This document shows, piece after piece, positions 1-8,932 of a stretch of 48,995 nucleotides of DNA (position 1 is its first letter; every line of letters begins with the position of its first letter). The stretch is from Eubacteriales bacterium (GTDB lineage Bacteria; Bacillota; Clostridia; Saccharofermentanales; UBA5734). Position numbers and translations under genes: made by a program. The stretch spans positions 1 through 48,995 of the forward strand of contig JAQVJP010000005.1 in NCBI GenBank assembly GCA_028695145.1. Direction: 5' to 3'. The notes beneath the pieces were generated by a model. That model did not search any database and was not told the origin of the DNA. It was given only the letters and a program-made list of their open reading frames with translations.

Positions 1-91
1 CACAGTCGCCGCAATTTACCACTTCGCCATTACTAATATCTGCCAGCGCAACAGCGACATTATCTTTTTCATGAATTCGAATCAGTTTCAT
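1..91 (-). CDS. uxaA: Altronate dehydratase, N-terminal part (partial)
   Basis: The minus strand opens with ATG at 91 and reads MKLIRIHEKDNVAVALADIS before running off the window edge. This matches the start of the small N-terminal SAF domain of UxaA, which dehydrates D-altronate to 2-keto-3-deoxygluconate. A GAGGG ribosome binding site lies just upstream. The gene sits 22 bp after uxaB, so it is most likely the last visible gene of the uronate operon. Only about 30 residues are visible. The assignment therefore rests on this short match plus the operon context. Confidence 0.8.
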   Translation of the reverse strand, partial: MKLIRIHEKDNVAVALADISNGEVVNCGDC

Positions 92-113
92 AGTTTTTCC
101 CTCACTAATACCA

Positions 114-1592
114 TCAAATCAAACTCTTCATCACCGCGTAAGATCCTTCGGCGCGAATCTGCTCAAGATAGCGGGCTGCCTGCTCGGCAAATCCCGGCAG
201 ATTAAGCAAACTATCATCCCACATGCGTTCATTGGCAACAACAGCAGACATCAAATCGCCAGAGTTTTTACCAATCTGCTCAGTGAAAAAATCAATTACC
301 CACTGATCATCTTTAATCTCGTATTTATCGTTATCCCGACTACCCTGGAAGCTGCCATCATCGATTTTGCGGCCACGGCTGTAAAACTCAATAAGCGCGG
401 CAAAAGAGAAAGTCAGCAGTTTAGGCAGTTCACCTTTTACCTTATGATAACCAAGCACAGACGGCATCACTCTCGCCTTCCACTTGGAAATCGAGTTCAG
501 TGAAATGGCCAGCAAAGAGTGATCGATATAAGGGTTACGGAATCTCTCAGCCACCGACGCCGCAAAATCACGCAGCTCAGCCTCCGGCAGTGACAAAGTA
601 GGAATAATCTCAGCAAAAATAGCCTGATTCATATAATCCGCGATCACTTCATCCTGCATGCACTCACGAACAATATTCTGTCCGGCAAGCCAGGCAGCAG
701 GCACCATTGAAGTATGAGCACCGTTTAGAATCCTGACTTTGCGCTGCTTATATGGCGAGTGATCATCAGTCACAATCACCGGCAGACCAGCGGCGGCAAA
801 CGGCATTTCTTCAGCAATATGCTGCGGCCCCTCAATTACCCAAAAAGCAAAAATCTCACAAGTATCAACTATATTGTCAATATAGCCATTCTGCTCATTT
901 ATCTGATTTACTTCAGCGCGTGGATAGCCGGTTACTATTCGATCAACCAGCGTCGAGCAAAAAACATTTTCACTGTTGTTCCAACTGGCAAAAGCCTCCG
1001 GCAACTGCCACAGCTTAATATACTGATCAACACAGCGTTTCAATTCAAGACCATTATTATCTATAAGTTCACATGACAATATGATAAAGCCGGGCAGGCC
1101 TTTTTGATATCGCTCATAGAGAAATCTTGTTAATTTCGCTGGGAAAGAGGATGGTGGTTCCTGGTCAAATTTCGAATCATCCTCAAACACTATGCCAGCT
1201 TCGGTCGTGTTGGAAACTATAAATCTCAGATCCGGATTGGCTGCACATGCAAGCAGAGCTTGATAATCTTCATAAGGATTTATGCAGCGTGATACGCTGG
1301 AAACAACTCTCCGGTCATTTACCTGTTCTCCATTTTGAACACCGCGTTGATAGAGTGTGAACAAACCATCTTGAGCATTGATCAGCTCAGCTGTACCCTG
1401 GGCGATTGGCTGAGTCAGTACGACCTTGCCATTGAAGCCGGCTTTCTCATTCATTATATCTATAAAATAGTCAACAAAAGCCCGCAGGAAATTGCCCTCG
1501 CCGAATTGCAGAACTTTTTCCGGTGCCTCTTTAAGATACCAGTCTTTCTGCTTAGCTTTATTCTCAAGATACTTGTAACTTAAAACTTCCAT
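114..1592 (-). CDS. uxaB: Tagaturonate reductase (altronate oxidoreductase)
   Basis: UxaB reduces D-tagaturonate to D-altronate with NADH in galacturonate catabolism. The protein has the mannitol-dehydrogenase-family N-terminal motif FGEGNFLRAFVDYFID and the conserved segment KVRILNGAHTSMVPAAWLAG in the middle. It is about 492 residues, normal for the family. The ORF track starts at a TTG at 1613. I prefer the ATG at 1592 because AAAGGATGG sits about 7 bp before it. This leaves an 18-bp gap after uxaC and makes it the third gene of the lacI-uxaC-uxaB-uxaA run. The related fructuronate reductase UxuB is the main alternative; the adjacent uxaA favours UxaB. Confidence 0.92.
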   Translation of the reverse strand: MEVLSYKYLENKAKQKDWYLKEAPEKVLQFGEGNFLRAFVDYFIDIMNEKAGFNGKVVLTQPIAQGTAELINAQDGLFTLYQRGVQNGEQVNDRRVVSSVSRCINPYEDYQALLACAANPDLRFIVSNTTEAGIVFEDDSKFDQEPPSSFPAKLTRFLYERYQKGLPGFIILSCELIDNNGLELKRCVDQYIKLWQLPEAFASWNNSENVFCSTLVDRIVTGYPRAEVNQINEQNGYIDNIVDTCEIFAFWVIEGPQHIAEEMPFAAAGLPVIVTDDHSPYKQRKVRILNGAHTSMVPAAWLAGQNIVRECMQDEVIADYMNQAIFAEIIPTLSLPEAELRDFAASVAERFRNPYIDHSLLAISLNSISKWKARVMPSVLGYHKVKGELPKLLTFSFAALIEFYSRGRKIDDGSFQGSRDNDKYEIKDDQWVIDFFTEQIGKNSGDLMSAVVANERMWDDSLLNLPGFAEQAARYLEQIRAEGSYAVMKSLI

Positions 1593-1609
1593 TTGTCGTC
1601 CATCCTTTC

Positions 1610-3022
1610 TCAAACTTCGAAGCCGAAAAATCTTACAGTATTGTTGTAGCAGATATCCTGCACAAGCTGTCCAAGGCCTTCAATATCATTGTGAAGCTCG
1701 CCATTTTCGACCCAGCCGCCAATCAAGTTGCAGAGAATACGGCGGAAATATTCGTGTCTTGTATATGACAAAAATGAGCGGCTGTCAGTCAGCATGCCAA
1801 TGAAGTTTCCAAGTGTTCCCAGATTAGCCAGATCGGTCAGCTGTTTGGTCATCCCTGTTTTGTGATCATTAAACCACCAGGCGGAACCGAGCTGAATCTT
1901 CGAAGGACATTCACCATCTGTCTGGAAACTTCCGGCAATCGTAGCGATAGTTTCATTGTCGTATTGATTAAGCGAATACAGAACCATTTTAGGCAAATTA
2001 CCCTGTACCTGCATGCTATTGAGAAGAGCTACAAGGTTTTTGGCTCCGCCGGCATCTGAAGCGCAATCAAATCCAGTATCCGGACCAAGTTTGTTGAACA
2101 TAATTTCTGAATTATTACGCAAACAGCCATAATGAATCTGCATGACCCAGCCGTATTCATGATACTTTTTGGCAACAGCCTGCAGGACAGCAGTTCTGAA
2201 TTTATCACCGTCCTCTACACTAACCGGTGCGGACATACCGTTTTGCAGAATTTTGTCCAGCTCCGTTTCTGAAGCCGGCGAGCAGACTGGATACTCAAGC
2301 GCATGGTCGGAAGCGCGACAACCGTGTTTAGCAAAATAATCTATACGACGGTTCAAGGCCTCAGTCAAATCAGCGAAATTTTCAATCTTCATACCGGCAG
2401 ACGCGGCCAGAGAAGCAATATAGTCAGGGAACCCCGGTTTATCAATGTTCATAGCTTTGTCAGGTCTGAAGGCCGGAAGAACCTTAACTTCACAACTCTT
2501 GTCTTCTGCTATCTTCTTATGCCAGTGCAGATCGTCGATCGGATCATCAGTAGTGCAAATCAATTTGACATCAGACTGTCTAATTAATCCGCGCACACTC
2601 ATATCGTCCTCAGCAAGACGCTTATTACAAACTTCATAGATCTCAGCCGAGTTTGCGGGCGTCAGAGCATCAGTTATAGCGAAGTATTTTTTCAGTTCAA
2701 GGTAGGTCCAGTGATAGAGCGGATTACCGATACATTTGGGCAGAGTTTCCGCCCAACGGGCAAAAGTTTTATAAGGATCGGTGTCTTTACTGCCGGTTAT
2801 GTCAGCTTCAGGTACGCCGTTGCAGCGCATAGCCCGCCATTTGTAATGATCACCGCCGAGCCAGACTTCTGTAATTGTTTGATAGCGCTTATCTACGGCA
2901 ATATCTTCAGGATTGATATGGCAGTGATAGTCGATAATTGGCATTTTTGCCGCGTAATCATGGTAGAGTTTCTGTGCTGTTTCTGTCTGGAGTAGAAAAT
3001 TTTCATCCATAAATTGTTTCAT
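1610..3022 (-). CDS. uxaC: Glucuronate (uronate) isomerase
   Basis: UxaC interconverts D-glucuronate with D-fructuronate and D-galacturonate with D-tagaturonate, the first cytosolic step of hexuronate breakdown. The 470-residue length is typical. The amidohydrolase-like metal site near the N terminus is visible as IDYHCHINPEDIA, and the family segment HYGCLRNNSE occurs in the C-terminal half. The start at 3022 has GAAGAGG upstream at good spacing. It lies 75 bp after lacI and just before uxaB, so the set probably forms one transcript. With uxaB and uxaA as partners, the galacturonate branch is the one encoded here. Confidence 0.96.
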   Translation of the reverse strand: MKQFMDENFLLQTETAQKLYHDYAAKMPIIDYHCHINPEDIAVDKRYQTITEVWLGGDHYKWRAMRCNGVPEADITGSKDTDPYKTFARWAETLPKCIGNPLYHWTYLELKKYFAITDALTPANSAEIYEVCNKRLAEDDMSVRGLIRQSDVKLICTTDDPIDDLHWHKKIAEDKSCEVKVLPAFRPDKAMNIDKPGFPDYIASLAASAGMKIENFADLTEALNRRIDYFAKHGCRASDHALEYPVCSPASETELDKILQNGMSAPVSVEDGDKFRTAVLQAVAKKYHEYGWVMQIHYGCLRNNSEIMFNKLGPDTGFDCASDAGGAKNLVALLNSMQVQGNLPKMVLYSLNQYDNETIATIAGSFQTDGECPSKIQLGSAWWFNDHKTGMTKQLTDLANLGTLGNFIGMLTDSRSFLSYTRHEYFRRILCNLIGGWVENGELHNDIEGLGQLVQDICYNNTVRFFGFEV

Positions 3023-3096
3023 TGGTTTTACCTCTTCTCTTCTCAGTTTTGCTCATGAATAGATATTTTGTTTTGCTAATGTTTAATATCTTTTGA

Positions 3097-4158
3097 CTAA
3101 TACATATGTAAACCGCTGCGAAAAATCACATTTGATTCGGTAAGGATTTTATCTTCCAGCGGTTTATCACCGCGCAGCAGAAAATCGGTCAGAGTTTTGG
3201 CGGCCAACCAGGCCTGTCTTGATGGATTTTTGTACATAATATTATGCATTACGCCCTGTTTCATGCTTTCAACATTTTCGGGGAATATGTCACTACCAAC
3301 AAATCTGATTTTACCTGCCATACCGGATTCTGCTAAAATATTGCTCATAAGAACACTAATACGCGAAGTTACGCTGAATACAGCTGTGATATCTGTACGA
3401 TTCCTAAGAAGCTCTCGAATCTTTCTGGCGGTATCTTCACTGTTGTTATAGCCGTAAACTTTTGCCAGTTTCCAAGACTGGTTGTTTTCCGCCAGATATT
3501 TTTCGAATCCTTCCGTCACAAGATAATGCGAAGGTATCAGCTGATCACCTGCCAGTATCATTATTGTGTCTCCTGCAGTCGTCTGCGAGGCAAGAAGTTC
3601 AGCGGCAATTCGGCCTGTGACTTCATAATCCGGCTGTACAACCGCCAGCCGTGCACTTGCGGAAATATCGTCGCAGGTCAGGACAACCGGGATATTCAGC
3701 TCATTGTAACGCTCAATCGATCTTCGCAGATTCTCATCATCTTCATTCATCCCAACAGTTATCAGACCAGATATTTCGTTATTATAGCGTTTGAGAACAT
3801 CGATGAGCTCGGAACTCTGACTATTAGGAGAGCCATTGTAAAACGGCAGCTCTATCAGATCGATATTAAGATCATTCATTTCGGCAAAATACTGGCGCAC
3901 GCCCTGCCAGACATACGTATAATAAAATCTGCCTTCAGCTGCCGCGCCCGGCAGGCACACAACAATGCGCAGCGGCTTACGTTTAAGTGAAGCGGCAACA
4001 GTATTGATTCTGAAATTATGTTCACGGGCAGCAGCGATAATTTTCTCACGCATAGCCGGACTCACACCCTTCTTGCCGTTGAGAGCGTTATGAACTGTTC
4101 CAGCCGAAACACCGCAATATTCCGCGATATCTTTTATCGTTGTTCTTCTGCCATCCAT
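3097..4158 (-). CDS. LacI-family transcriptional regulator of the uronate operon
   Basis: This is a 353-residue repressor. Its N-terminal LacI-type helix-turn-helix reads TIKDIAEYCGVSAGTVHNAL, and a hinge and periplasmic-binding-protein-like sugar domain follow. It is the first gene of the run ending in uxaA, so it probably senses a uronate or pathway intermediate and represses its own operon. That role is inferred from position and from the palindromic operator 30 bp upstream. Its ribosome binding site GGAGG can pair with the ACCTC just before the ATG, which may keep its translation low. Confidence 0.9.
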   Translation of the reverse strand: MDGRRTTIKDIAEYCGVSAGTVHNALNGKKGVSPAMREKIIAAAREHNFRINTVAASLKRKPLRIVVCLPGAAAEGRFYYTYVWQGVRQYFAEMNDLNIDLIELPFYNGSPNSQSSELIDVLKRYNNEISGLITVGMNEDDENLRRSIERYNELNIPVVLTCDDISASARLAVVQPDYEVTGRIAAELLASQTTAGDTIMILAGDQLIPSHYLVTEGFEKYLAENNQSWKLAKVYGYNNSEDTARKIRELLRNRTDITAVFSVTSRISVLMSNILAESGMAGKIRFVGSDIFPENVESMKQGVMHNIMYKNPSRQAWLAAKTLTDFLLRGDKPLEDKILTESNVIFRSGLHMY

Positions 4159-4159
4159 C

Positions 4160-4172
4160 GAGGTGTAACCTC
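4160..4172 (-). promoter_or_regulatory. Short hairpin covering the lacI-type gene's ribosome binding site
   Basis: On the minus strand GAGGT, TAC and ACCTC form a 5-bp stem with a 3-base loop. The 5' arm is part of the GGAGG ribosome binding site, and the ATG follows a few bases later. Such a stem would lower initiation on the repressor mRNA. The pairing is visible; the effect is inferred. Confidence 0.35.
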
Positions 4173-4188
4173 CTGCCTAAAAAATAAT

Positions 4189-4220
4189 CACAGATAGATA
4201 AAACGTTTTATCTATTTGTG
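4189..4220. promoter_or_regulatory. Palindromic LacI-family operator
   Basis: ATAGATAAAACGTTTTATCTAT is a perfect 22-bp palindrome (4194-4215). It extends with one mismatch per arm to CACA and TGTG at the outer ends, 32 bp in all. The central CG flanked by AAAA/TTTT is typical of LacI/GalR-family operators. It lies immediately downstream of the -10 box of the lacI promoter, where bound repressor would block transcription. Autoregulation of the whole uronate operon is the natural reading. Confidence 0.85.
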
Positions 4221-4249
4221 ATTCTAAATCCGGGACCATATCAAGTCAA
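4221..4249 (-). promoter_or_regulatory. Promoter of the lacI-uxaC-uxaB-uxaA operon
   Basis: On the minus strand TTGACT and TAGAAT are separated by exactly 17 bp, a near-consensus housekeeping sigma promoter. The predicted start point falls inside the adjacent palindromic operator. It is the only good promoter seen upstream of lacI. Confidence 0.8.
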
Positions 4250-4328
4250 TACTCATCACAATTTTGCTGATATTTTTATGTATTTAGCATAACTTAGTTG
4301 TTCTTTTTTGTTCATGTACGCATTTTTA

Positions 4329-4344
4329 CTATAACGTTTTATGC
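4329..4344. promoter_or_regulatory. Second, imperfect copy of the LacI operator
   Basis: ATAACGTTTTAT repeats the core of the main operator: one half (GTTTTAT) is intact and the other is degenerate. The centre lies 131 bp from the centre of the first operator, between the UroD-like gene and the promoter. It could be an auxiliary site for looping, or chance in an AT-rich stretch. Confidence 0.4.
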
Positions 4345-4368
4345 ATGCAGTCACCACTCGATAATATA

Positions 4369-5412
4369 TCAACTCAAACCGGCACAAACCCGCAGAAATT
4401 CACGAATACTCTCATCACTCGTTTTACTATCTATGCCAACGCAGGATATCGATGCCGGACAAGATTCAGCTGCGCCCACAGCTTCGTACAGTCGGCAAAC
4501 CTCCTGCTCAATCTCAACCGCTGACGAGGTTTGCAATGCTACCGGGCTGAACCTGGCATTGATATGTACATTTGGGAACGCAGCTCGCACCTTGGCAACA
4601 TCAGAACCTGCGCCTGCTTCAAGAAAATCTACAGGCACCTGGCTGTAACCGGCAAGCACATGCTCCATGGTAGCCCCGCAGTGGTGTATACCGAAGCTGC
4701 CAAAAGCAGCCGCCAGCTTCAGGTCATATCGCAGAAGGAACTGTTCATATAATTCATTGGAAATCATTTCAACAGAACAATTCGATGTCAGATAGCAACC
4801 GGGAACAGTCTGCCGAACAATCGCGGTTACTCCACCGGAAATATCCGGCGACAGCCTGCGAAATACTTGACCGGTTTGCATTAATGTCGCGGTAATTTTC
4901 GCAAGAAGCTCATCTATAGACTCCGGCTCGATATAATAGCCGGTAAAGAGATTTTGCCCCATCAAGTCAAGAGCGATATTTTGCACGCCCATCAGATTAA
5001 CATAACATTCAACGCGTCCGTAATTATCTTGAAGCCATTCGATCTGCTTGAGAGTTTTCTGCCAGACCAAATTTGAATCAAGCTCCGGCAGTGAAACATC
5101 AGCAATATTGTCTTCATCAAAATCACGGCAGATAACCTGAGGCGAATCATTGGGAGCATAACGAATTTCACAACCCATAATTTCCGACTGCAAATACCCG
5201 GCAGCCAACAGATCACTGCCCAGCAGCGGTCGTGGCAGAGGTTTTTTCTCACCAAGACCATAATCGCCAAAATGGTCATAAAGACAACGTCGCATTTTAA
5301 CATCGGCTTCCATACGATACTTCGGCTCATCAAAAAAATCCTGTGTAAACTCAATGCCCGCGTTCTTGTGCCACCAGGAAGGGTGGAAAGTAATATCATA
5401 TTTCATCTTCAT
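4369..5412 (-). CDS. UroD/MtaA-like protein, probable methyltransferase (second of pair)
   Basis: This 347-residue protein belongs to the uroporphyrinogen decarboxylase superfamily by overall pattern. The segment GIHHCGATMEH at about residues 241-250 contains H-x-C, the zinc-ligand pattern of corrinoid:thiol methyltransferases such as MtaA. A later cysteine near residue 320 could be the third ligand. True haem-pathway UroD enzymes lack this motif, so I read it as a methyltransferase of unknown substrate. It overlaps the upstream paralogue by ATGA, so the two are probably translated together and may form a heteromer. No corrinoid protein or reductive activase is in the window. Confidence 0.7.
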   Translation of the reverse strand: MKMKYDITFHPSWWHKNAGIEFTQDFFDEPKYRMEADVKMRRCLYDHFGDYGLGEKKPLPRPLLGSDLLAAGYLQSEIMGCEIRYAPNDSPQVICRDFDEDNIADVSLPELDSNLVWQKTLKQIEWLQDNYGRVECYVNLMGVQNIALDLMGQNLFTGYYIEPESIDELLAKITATLMQTGQVFRRLSPDISGGVTAIVRQTVPGCYLTSNCSVEMISNELYEQFLLRYDLKLAAAFGSFGIHHCGATMEHVLAGYSQVPVDFLEAGAGSDVAKVRAAFPNVHINARFSPVALQTSSAVEIEQEVCRLYEAVGAAESCPASISCVGIDSKTSDESIREFLRVCAGLS

Positions 5413-6539
5413 TCACCTGCCATTTCATGAAGCATGTTGTATATCTGTGTCTGTTCCTGTACATCCCGCCCATATGTCACCGCGATCAGTTTAAGTCCGG
5501 GGCGCCAGATACGGCCGAACTGTTCCTGTACCTGCCGCAAATCACCTACACACCGTGCGTTTAGCACAATCTGGCTGCAGGCGAATTCGCGGCCAAATAT
5601 TTCAGGATCATTGGGGGACGGATCAGTCTGAGCGCCAAAAGCAGCGTCAACCGTTCTCAGTCCGGCAATAGCTTGTACCAAATCTATTTTATTCTCCCAA
5701 TTACCACACGAATGAAAAACCGCACCACCAAACTCAGCTCCCAGCAGCTCATCATACGGTTTGAAGATCTCACCGTAATCATCAGCAGATATCATGATGG
5801 CATTATCATCACTGAAGCCAATACCGGCAAAAGCCCGGCTCGAGGCGAACCCGTGCCCGGGAAGTGCCAGACAATCGCCGATCAAATCCTTCTGCTTGCG
5901 CACAAAATCAATCAGCAGATTCGTGCAAACGCCGGCAGCAGCCCGTACTTGTTCCGGATCATCATATATTTCCAAAAAAAGATTAGTAATCGGCAGCAAA
6001 TAACTGAGCATATTAAAAGGCGACTGAATATCTGTGTATGATATCGGCACTCTGCCCTTGGTTTTATCAAGAAAGTATTCGATCATCTCCAGCATATGCC
6101 GGCCAACGGATGTTTTCTCGATCGGCAGCGGTTCATGTTTGAGTATTTCAGCACAAGACTCAAATTGTGGATTTACAGCTGGAGCTTGTCCGGGATGCCA
6201 TGTATACTCAGAACCAAAACAGGCACTGATATAACCAATCCCGTACCAAGGTTCGAGAAAATTAGCAATATCGGCTGGATAATCCATACTGGCAGCAAGC
6301 GCGCTTAGCTGCAGCTCAAGAGACTGTTTTCTGTCAGCACATTTATCATAAAACACGCCATCAGCTCGAAACCGCCTGTACACCAGCAGACCCTCACTGG
6401 CTGAGGCAAAATTCCTGTTACGCTCAAGAAGCGCTGACTCATATTCAGCATATGCGGATAAATCAAACTGATCCGACGATAACGGTTTTACGTAAGTGCT
6501 CTGGGCATCACGAAGAGAAGTATCGAAACTTGCGGACAT
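5409..6539 (-). CDS. UroD/MtaA-like protein, probable methyltransferase (first of pair)
   Basis: This 376-residue UroD-superfamily protein carries VFHSCGNWENK, with H276-x-C278 as a likely zinc site and further cysteines near 321 and 330. It is diverged from its downstream neighbour and the two are not simple duplicates. The ATG at 6539 follows GGAGG at good spacing and starts the two-gene unit. A TATAAT box lies in the 143-bp gap upstream but with no good -35, which would fit activator control. The substrate is unknown. Position beside the galacturonate operon suggests a link to methyl groups of plant polysaccharides, as inference only. Confidence 0.7.
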   Translation of the reverse strand: MSASFDTSLRDAQSTYVKPLSSDQFDLSAYAEYESALLERNRNFASASEGLLVYRRFRADGVFYDKCADRKQSLELQLSALAASMDYPADIANFLEPWYGIGYISACFGSEYTWHPGQAPAVNPQFESCAEILKHEPLPIEKTSVGRHMLEMIEYFLDKTKGRVPISYTDIQSPFNMLSYLLPITNLFLEIYDDPEQVRAAAGVCTNLLIDFVRKQKDLIGDCLALPGHGFASSRAFAGIGFSDDNAIMISADDYGEIFKPYDELLGAEFGGAVFHSCGNWENKIDLVQAIAGLRTVDAAFGAQTDPSPNDPEIFGREFACSQIVLNARCVGDLRQVQEQFGRIWRPGLKLIAVTYGRDVQEQTQIYNMLHEMAGE

Positions 6540-6682
6540 CTCAGCCTCCTGTAATTTCAGTCTGTAAAATATTTCTGACTGATATTATAGATGTCCTGAA
6601 GCCGCCTGAAACTACAAGGAATTATATATTATGAAACAATCTTTGAACATATTGCCTCTGTCGTGTTAATCAATACTGAACA

Positions 6683-7882
6683 TTAGACAATGATGATCTC
6701 TCCGGGGCCGCCGGTTACACACTCTGTCGCATCAGCACCGATAACAAAAGTCTCTTCCACACCTGTCATACCAATTCCGGTAAGTCCGCTCTTAGGTTCA
6801 ACAGCGATCACCATACCCTCAGCCAGCGGATTTTTGAAACCTCGTGCCAGAACCGGAGGTTCATCAACCTGTAACCCAACACCGTGACCAAGAAAATTCA
6901 CCTTCCCGGAGCCATACCCCATAAAATTATCTTCAAGCTGAGGCGGCAGATCCGCGATGATCTTGTTATATATATCTTCAGGCAGCGCCCCCGGGCGCAT
7001 CAAATCGGCGGTTCTCCGGAGAACTTCCATACAGGCACGATGAACTGTCACCGCTTCTTCCGGTGGTTTGGCGCCAAAACAATATACTTGTGTTTTATCA
7101 CTGTGATAACCATCAATACCATAAGCTACATCTACAAAAACAAGGTCACCCTTTTTCAATAATCTTTCACGACTGCCAATACCGGGAACAGCAGGACTCA
7201 TACCACGCATACCGCCCGGACCGTCGAAACTGGTCGGATACAAGGAATTCTCGCCAAAACCAATCTGACCTGCTATCATATCCATCTGAAACATACCGAA
7301 ACGAGAAACACCGTGGTGCCCGCCTTTTACCATGGTCGCGAAAACATCGGCAAGAAGTTCAGCTTCCGACATGCCCTCGCGCAGCAGCCCCGGCACAAGC
7401 TCAGTCAACAGCTGATTATGCAGTCGACCAGATTCACGAATGAGATCAAGCTCCCGCTGACTCTTAAACATACGCAGCGACATGACATAAGGCTCCGCCG
7501 CACGGATATGTCCCAGCCTAAACACCCGCTTCAATCTATCCAGCATCGCCAGCGGGACTACAGACGTTTCAAGCAAAACATCGCCAAGATCTTCAGGCAG
7601 CCACTCAAGCATATCGCGATAACTGCGGATTTGGAAAATACTCGACAGCGGTGATTCCTCGAGCGCACGCTCGTAGCTGCGGCGCACAAAATAGCCGCGA
7701 AAACCATCTGTACGCAGAACAAGCAAACCATCCTGCATTGTGCCGGTAAAATAATACTGATTAACCTTATCAACTATCATAATTGTGTCACAAGGTCTGC
7801 CCCCGGCTCGAACAGCATCAAGCAGCGCATCTATTCTTCGCTGCACGGTTTCTTCATTTATAAACCCACGCATATCTATCAC
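6683..7882 (-). CDS. M24-family metallopeptidase (Xaa-Pro dipeptidase/aminopeptidase P type)
   Basis: The 399-residue protein has a creatinase-type N-terminal domain and a C-terminal pita-bread domain. All five metal ligands can be read: D in FVDVAYG, D in YHSDKT, H in GHGVG, E in AVEPKSG and E in GVEETF. It should cleave Xaa-Pro bonds or a related substrate in the cytoplasm. The start is probably the GTG at 7882, close behind GAGGAAGG, with an in-frame ATG at 7873 as alternative. It lies 16 bp after azlD and ends the pdxA-azlC-azlD operon. Its exact substrate cannot be told from sequence. Confidence 0.85.
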   Translation of the reverse strand: MIDMRGFINEETVQRRIDALLDAVRAGGRPCDTIMIVDKVNQYYFTGTMQDGLLVLRTDGFRGYFVRRSYERALEESPLSSIFQIRSYRDMLEWLPEDLGDVLLETSVVPLAMLDRLKRVFRLGHIRAAEPYVMSLRMFKSQRELDLIRESGRLHNQLLTELVPGLLREGMSEAELLADVFATMVKGGHHGVSRFGMFQMDMIAGQIGFGENSLYPTSFDGPGGMRGMSPAVPGIGSRERLLKKGDLVFVDVAYGIDGYHSDKTQVYCFGAKPPEEAVTVHRACMEVLRRTADLMRPGALPEDIYNKIIADLPPQLEDNFMGYGSGKVNFLGHGVGLQVDEPPVLARGFKNPLAEGMVIAVEPKSGLTGIGMTGVEETFVIGADATECVTGGPGEIIIV

Positions 7883-7898
7883 TATCCTTCCTCAAAAA

Positions 7899-8225
7899 TC
7901 AGGCGAACATCTGCAGCAGCACCATATAAAACAGCGTGCCGACACCAATACTGAGCAGCGCGTTGCGCTTCCAGCTGTGGATAACAGCAATTACAATAAT
8001 CGCTCCCGCCTCCGGAAAACCATGCGGCCAAGAGCTCAGACTTACATCTTTGAGACAGTATACTACCAGCATACCGATAATCGGATAAGGCAGTACACGA
8101 CCCAGATACTTCACAAACTCAGGTGTTTTCTTCCCGTCTGGAAATAATAGAAACGGTAGAAATCTGGTAAAAGCGGTCACCATCGACATGATGACAAAAA
8201 ATATCAATGTTTGCCAGAAAGTCAT
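7899..8225 (-). CDS. azlD: AzlD-family branched-chain amino acid transport subunit
   Basis: This is a 108-residue, four-helix hydrophobic protein of the AzlD family, starting [20 protein letters not shown]. AzlD works with AzlC in the membrane; AzlCD pairs are known exporters of branched-chain amino acids and analogues. The ATG overlaps the azlC stop as ATGA, the usual arrangement for this pair. The adjacent peptidase and pdxA suggest the exported compound may be a breakdown product rather than only leucine or valine. Confidence 0.88.
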   Translation of the reverse strand: MTFWQTLIFFVIMSMVTAFTRFLPFLLFPDGKKTPEFVKYLGRVLPYPIIGMLVVYCLKDVSLSSWPHGFPEAGAIIVIAVIHSWKRNALLSIGVGTLFYMVLLQMFA

Positions 8226-8932
8226 AACAACTCACCTGCTTTCCTATCAAGCAGTTTCCTACCGGCAGCAACAGATCCCAGAATAATAAGCAGTGTCGGA
8301 ATTATGAAATTAGACGGTCCGAAAACCCAAAGAGCCATCAACGATGCGAATATGCCCATCAAAGCAGGCAGACGATTGGCCACAATTCGCCACTGATCGA
8401 GAAAAATTACGGTAAATAATGCTGTCAATACAAATTCAAGCCCCTGTGTGCTTATCTCGAGAGCACCACCAAGCAGACTACCAATAACGCCGCCGCTGAC
8501 CCAATAGAAGTGATCGAGCAGGGTAACAGCCAGAACAAAACTGCGTTTATCTATACCTTCCGGAGCTTCATGCGCGCTAAGCACGGAAAAAGTCTCATCA
8601 GTCAGACCGAAGATTAAATATGCTTTTGCCCGGCCCATACCTTCAAATCGGCCCAGCATCGACAAGCCGTAAAAAATATGACGTGCGTTTACCATCAGTG
8701 TCATAACAGCAGTGTTAACCGGGTTAAACCCGGCGGCAAGCAGGCTGACGGCAACGAACTGCATCGAACCGGCATAAGTCGTCAAGCTGGCCAGAAATGT
8801 CCAGCCCAAACCATAACCTATACTATCCATTAAAACGCCATAAGCGGCGCCAAGCACCAGATAACCTGTCAAAACCGGTATTGTCAACGGCCAGGCAGCC
8901 TTGAGAGCACGCCCGAACATCACAGACCTCAT
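8222..8932 (-). CDS. azlC: AzlC-family amino acid exporter, large subunit
   Basis: This 236-residue integral membrane protein has the AzlC signature region ([14 protein letters not shown], then [14 protein letters not shown]) and several hydrophobic helices. With AzlD it forms a branched-chain amino acid exporter. The start codon overlaps the pdxA stop by 4 bp and its own end overlaps azlD by 4 bp, so pdxA, azlC and azlD are translationally coupled. Confidence 0.9.
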   Translation of the reverse strand: MRSVMFGRALKAAWPLTIPVLTGYLVLGAAYGVLMDSIGYGLGWTFLASLTTYAGSMQFVAVSLLAAGFNPVNTAVMTLMVNARHIFYGLSMLGRFEGMGRAKAYLIFGLTDETFSVLSAHEAPEGIDKRSFVLAVTLLDHFYWVSGGVIGSLLGGALEISTQGLEFVLTALFTVIFLDQWRIVANRLPALMGIFASLMALWVFGPSNFIIPTLLIILGSVAAGRKLLDRKAGELL

